NCBI GenBank assembly: GCA_002731985.1 | Contig: PCCT01000073.1 | Coordinates: 1 to 7,738, forward strand | Reading direction: 5' to 3' | Length of the DNA: 7,738 bases | Source: Nitrospinota bacterium | Lineage (GTDB): Bacteria > Nitrospinota > Nitrospinia > Nitrospinales > VA-1 | In this document: positions 5,847-7,738 of the stretch, one piece after another | Position numbering within the stretch: the stretch's first letter is position 1 | Layout of the letters: the number at the start of each line of letters is the position of its first letter | The notes under the pieces: generated by a model | Seen by the model: the letters and a program-made list of their open reading frames with translations, nothing else | Told to the model about the DNA's origin: nothing | The model's database searches: none | Made by a program: the position numbers and the translations under genes

Positions 5847-6221
5847 ATGGAGTTGGATTTTGAAAAGATGGGTGGGCTTATTCCCGCCATTATGCAGGAT
5901 GCCGAAACTGGCAAAGTTCTGATGCTGGCGTATATGAATGAAGTCGCCTGGAATAAGACGTTGGAAACCGGAAAGGCGTGGTTCTATAGTCGATCCAGAA
6001 ATAAACAATGGATGAAGGGCGAAGAAAGCGGTAACGTCCAGATCGTAAAAGAAGTCTTTGTCGACTGCGACAACGACACGGTCCTTCTTAAAATAGAACA
6101 AGTGGGTAAAGCGGCCTGCCATAAAGGCTATGAGAGTTGCTTTTTCCGCAAACTCAACGGCGAAGTGAAAATAGTCGACGAAAAAGTTTTCGATCCCGAG
6201 AAAGTATATAAAAAATCTTAA
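5847..6221 (+). CDS. hisI: Phosphoribosyl-AMP cyclohydrolase (HisI, monofunctional)
   Basis: This 124-residue enzyme opens the purine ring of phosphoribosyl-AMP, step three of histidine synthesis, in the cytoplasm. Family landmarks: Q17[14 protein letters not shown], a T-G-x-x-W-F-Y-S-R-S-R stretch (41-51), W55-x-K-G-E-E-S-G, D73-C74-D75-N-D77 for magnesium and zinc binding, and C91-H92-x-G-x-x-S-C98. C74, C91 and C98 are the expected zinc ligands. The usual H-T-G of the last motif is H-K-G here. There is no HisE (phosphoribosyl-ATP pyrophosphatase) domain at the C-terminus, so that step must be encoded elsewhere. The stop codon lies inside a strong terminator stem, so hisI looks monocistronic. 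Confidence 0.95.
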   Translation: MELDFEKMGGLIPAIMQDAETGKVLMLAYMNEVAWNKTLETGKAWFYSRSRNKQWMKGEESGNVQIVKEVFVDCDNDTVLLKIEQVGKAACHKGYESCFFRKLNGEVKIVDEKVFDPEKVYKKS

Positions 6222-6242
6222 GAGTGTGCTCTTAAGATTTTT
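6211..6242 (+). terminator. Intrinsic terminator overlapping the hisI stop codon
   Basis: A perfect 14-bp stem (6211-6224 with 6229-6242) closes a 4-nt TGTG loop. The right arm ends in five T residues, while the left arm begins with five A residues, so the structure could work on both strands. The hisI TAA (6219-6221) lies within the left arm. The stem is AT-rich, with little GC strength, but its length is convincing. It separates hisI from hisG. Confidence 0.75.
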
Positions 6243-6250
6243 ATAAGCAG

Positions 6251-6296
6251 ATCAATAAAGTTTGTCTTACTTGTTATTAAACCCTATCAATAAAGA
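6251..6296 (+). promoter_or_regulatory. hisG leader: weak promoter and 10-bp direct repeat
   Basis: TTGTCT (6262-6267) and TATCAA (6285-6290) lie 17 bp apart, each with 4 of 6 consensus bases, and would start transcription near 6297. The decamer ATCAATAAAG occurs twice (6251-6260 and 6287-6296), bracketing the candidate promoter with a 36-bp period. Such a layout could be an operator, but the repeat is AT-rich and may be chance. The need for a promoter is inferred from the hisI terminator just upstream. Confidence 0.3.
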
Positions 6297-6305
6297 AAGT
6301 AAACC

Positions 6306-7184
6306 ATGAGCGGCAACGTATTAAAACTCGGTATTCCCAAAGGAAGTCTTGAAGAAGCTACATGCAACCTGTTTGCCAAGGCTGGCTACACGATCAAAAT
6401 TAAGAGTCGGTCCTATTTCCCGACTATTGATGATGATGAAATTGAATGCATGTTGATTCGGGCGCAGGAGATCGCACGCTATGTTGAAAACGGTGTCCTC
6501 GATGCAGGGCTGACAGGAAAAGACTGGGTGCAGGAAAACAGAGCCGATGTTGTTGAAATTGCCGACCTGGTTTATTCCAAGACCTCATCACGGCCTGTTC
6601 GCTGGGTGCTTGCGGTGCCAAACGATTCATCCATCCAGTCGGTGAAAGATCTGCAAGGCAAACGTATCGCGACTGAAGCTGTCAATATGACCGTCGATTA
6701 TCTGAAAAAACACGGCGTGACAGCGGAGGTAGAATTTTCTTGGGGAGCCACCGAAGTTAAGCCGCCGAAACTGGTCGATGCCATCGTTGAGATCACAGAA
6801 ACAGGAAGCTCGCTCAGGGCCAATAACCTGCGAATCGTTGAAACTCTCATGGAGTCGAACACCAAATTTGTCATGAACAAAGATGCTTTCGCCAATCCCT
6901 GGAAAAAACAGAAAGTCGAACGGCTCGTTCTCATGCTCCGCAGTGCAATGGCGGCTAACGGGCAGGTGGGACTCATGATGAACGTGCCTAAAGACAAACT
7001 GGACGAAGTTATGGAGGTTCTTCCGGAAGGCAAAAAACCCACCATTGCTGAGTTGACCGATCCTAACTGGATGGACCTCACGGTGATTCTGGAAGAAAAA
7101 TTGGTCCGTGAAATAGCCCCCGACCTGAAAGCAATTGGTGTTGAGGATATCGTAGAGTACTCCATCAACAAGATCATCCACTGA
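6306..7184 (+). CDS. hisG: ATP phosphoribosyltransferase, long form (HisG)
   Basis: At 292 residues this is the long, HisZ-independent form: a two-lobed catalytic region (about 1-215) plus a C-terminal ACT-like regulatory domain (about 216-292) that binds histidine for feedback inhibition. It joins ATP and PRPP in the first step of histidine synthesis. Visible motifs: L-G-I-P-K-G-S-L at residues 8-15, D66-A-G-L-T-G-x-D-W, and the PRPP-site stretch around A161[15 protein letters not shown] (147-175), preceded by G-A-T-E-V. The ATG at 6306 has only a weak AAAGAAAG before it. It follows the hisI terminator after 63 nt, and a repeat-bearing membrane protein gene begins 36 nt after its stop. Sequence across the domains is intact. 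Confidence 0.95.
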   Translation: MSGNVLKLGIPKGSLEEATCNLFAKAGYTIKIKSRSYFPTIDDDEIECMLIRAQEIARYVENGVLDAGLTGKDWVQENRADVVEIADLVYSKTSSRPVRWVLAVPNDSSIQSVKDLQGKRIATEAVNMTVDYLKKHGVTAEVEFSWGATEVKPPKLVDAIVEITETGSSLRANNLRIVETLMESNTKFVMNKDAFANPWKKQKVERLVLMLRSAMAANGQVGLMMNVPKDKLDEVMEVLPEGKKPTIAELTDPNWMDLTVILEEKLVREIAPDLKAIGVEDIVEYSINKIIH

Positions 7185-7214
7185 GGATATTCCTCGGCGG
7201 ATGTCACGCCGCCG
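7183..7214 (+). other. Two small hairpins between hisG and the next gene
   Basis: GAGGA-tat-TCCTC (7183-7195) begins in the hisG stop codon. CGGCGG and CCGCCG (7195-7200 with 7209-7214, 8-nt loop) follow immediately. They share base 7195, so they would be adjacent or alternative structures. No T-tract follows, so termination is not supported; modulation of ribosome access to the downstream ATG is possible. Confidence 0.3.
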
Positions 7215-7220
7215 CCGGTT

Positions 7221-7738
7221 ATGAATAAAGATCAGGAAAATCCAGATTCTCAAGAGGATTCACAAGAGCCATTAGAAAGTTCTTTGCCTGAAGATGGCGA
7301 ATCCGTCAACGAAGAAGATCCTCAAGAGATGTTAGAAAATTCTTCGTCTTCTGAAGGTGATTCACAAGAACTATTAGAAAACTCTTCGTCGGAAGGCGAT
7401 TCACAAGAGCTCTTAGAAAACTCTGTTGCAGAGGAAAAATCTGGAGGAAAGGGATGGCTTTTTCTTCTGTTTTTGCTCATTGCAGGAGGAGCTGGCGGCT
7501 ATTTCTATGCTCAGGAAAAAGGAATTGAACTTCCTGTAAAATTACCCTGGGGATTAAACAAATATTTTCCGGTGACTGCTAAAACACCGGAACCTCATAC
7601 AGCCCCACTAAAACCGGTGCCAGTCGTACCTGCTCCGAAAATTACCGACCCAGTCGAAGAATCGCCTGCGGTTGAAGAAACAAACTCCAGGGAATCTGGC
7701 ATAAAAGAAAAACCCGTTCCAGAAGTTGAAGCAACTGC
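7221..7738 (+). CDS. Unrecognised single-pass membrane protein with acidic repeats (N-terminal fragment, runs off window)
   Basis: The frame stays open for 172 codons to the window end. Residues 1-73 are very acidic and Ser/Glu-rich, with a repeated D-S-Q-E-x-L-E-N-S motif. Residues about 79-97 form one hydrophobic, glycine-rich membrane helix preceded by lysines (K73, K77), so the N-terminus is probably cytoplasmic. After it come short linker sequence and a Pro/Lys/Glu-rich segment (about 116-170), presumably periplasmic and extended. Such layouts occur in TonB-like, SPOR-domain and other envelope-anchoring proteins whose folded domain follows the linker, but that domain is outside the window, so no function is given. 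The ATG at 7221 is the only usable start in frame after the hisG stop; it lacks a Shine-Dalgarno and overlaps a micro-ORF. It probably follows hisG on the same transcript. Confidence 0.75.
   Translation, partial: MNKDQENPDSQEDSQEPLESSLPEDGESVNEEDPQEMLENSSSSEGDSQELLENSSSEGDSQELLENSVAEEKSGGKGWLFLLFLLIAGGAGGYFYAQEKGIELPVKLPWGLNKYFPVTAKTPEPHTAPLKPVPVVPAPKITDPVEESPAVEETNSRESGIKEKPVPEVEAT
7257..7424 (+). repeat. Four in-frame 27-bp repeat units coding D-x-Q-E-x-L-E-x-S
   Basis: Units start at 7257, 7317, 7359 and 7398, each 27 bp long, coding DSQEPLESS, DPQEMLENS, DSQELLENS and DSQELLENS. Spacing is 60, 42 and 39 bp, always a multiple of three. Units 3 and 4 are the closest to each other. A short extra copy of the first four codons (DSQE) lies at 7245-7256. 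This looks like recent in-frame duplication inside a flexible acidic region. Confidence 0.8.

Noticed and set aside
5829..6122. Minus-strand 97-codon frame
   Set aside because: It is antisense to hisI, whose family motifs are complete on the plus strand.
6627..7253. Long minus-strand frames (208 and 169 codons) opposite hisG
   Set aside because: They lie almost wholly antisense to an intact hisG, show no recognisable motif, and are the expected shadow of its codon use.

Overview
The window is ordinary bacterial chromosomal DNA, densely packed with housekeeping genes. It most resembles a Gram-negative bacterium of the Nitrospinota or deltaproteobacterial kind. That placement is an inference from gene content (TatB-like subunit, AlgH/YqgE, monofunctional HisI, long-form HisG, DusB with an RluA-family enzyme) and is weakly held. 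No tRNA, rRNA, CRISPR array, transposase gene or phage gene was found.

Layout. Positions 1-122 (minus) hold the N-terminus of ribF, cut by the window edge. After a 133-bp divergent spacer comes a plus-strand pair: a TatB-like subunit (256-543) and a small DUF2231-type membrane protein with a TTG start (593-976). Convergent to these is a minus-strand operon running from about 5645 down to 1108. In transcription order it encodes an RI-type leucine-rich-repeat protein, YqgE/AlgH, an RluA-family pseudouridine synthase, DusB, a TrmH/SpoU-family 2'-O-methyltransferase and a second DUF2231-type membrane protein. The rluA-like and dusB genes overlap as ATGA, and the trmH-like and DUF2231 genes are 10 nt apart. 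Between the converging 3' ends lies a near-perfect two-armed palindrome (1005-1066), built like a REP doublet (BIME) with GTAG tags.

From 5846 rightwards everything reads on the plus strand. hisI has a clear sigma70-type promoter and ends inside a strong intrinsic terminator. hisG (long form) follows behind its own leader. Last is an open frame running off the right edge (7221 onward): an unrecognised single-pass membrane protein with an acidic repeat-bearing N-terminus and a proline-rich segment after the membrane span.

How the genes fit together. hisG and hisI encode steps 1 and 3 of histidine synthesis but appear to be separate transcription units. The minus-strand operon groups three different RNA-modification chemistries (pseudouridine, dihydrouridine, ribose methylation) with conserved proteins of unknown role. 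I do not see a clear new multi-gene system. The items most worth checking are the GTAG-tagged palindrome between two DUF2231 paralogs, the repeat-bearing membrane protein downstream of hisG, and the motif changes in the RluA-family enzyme.
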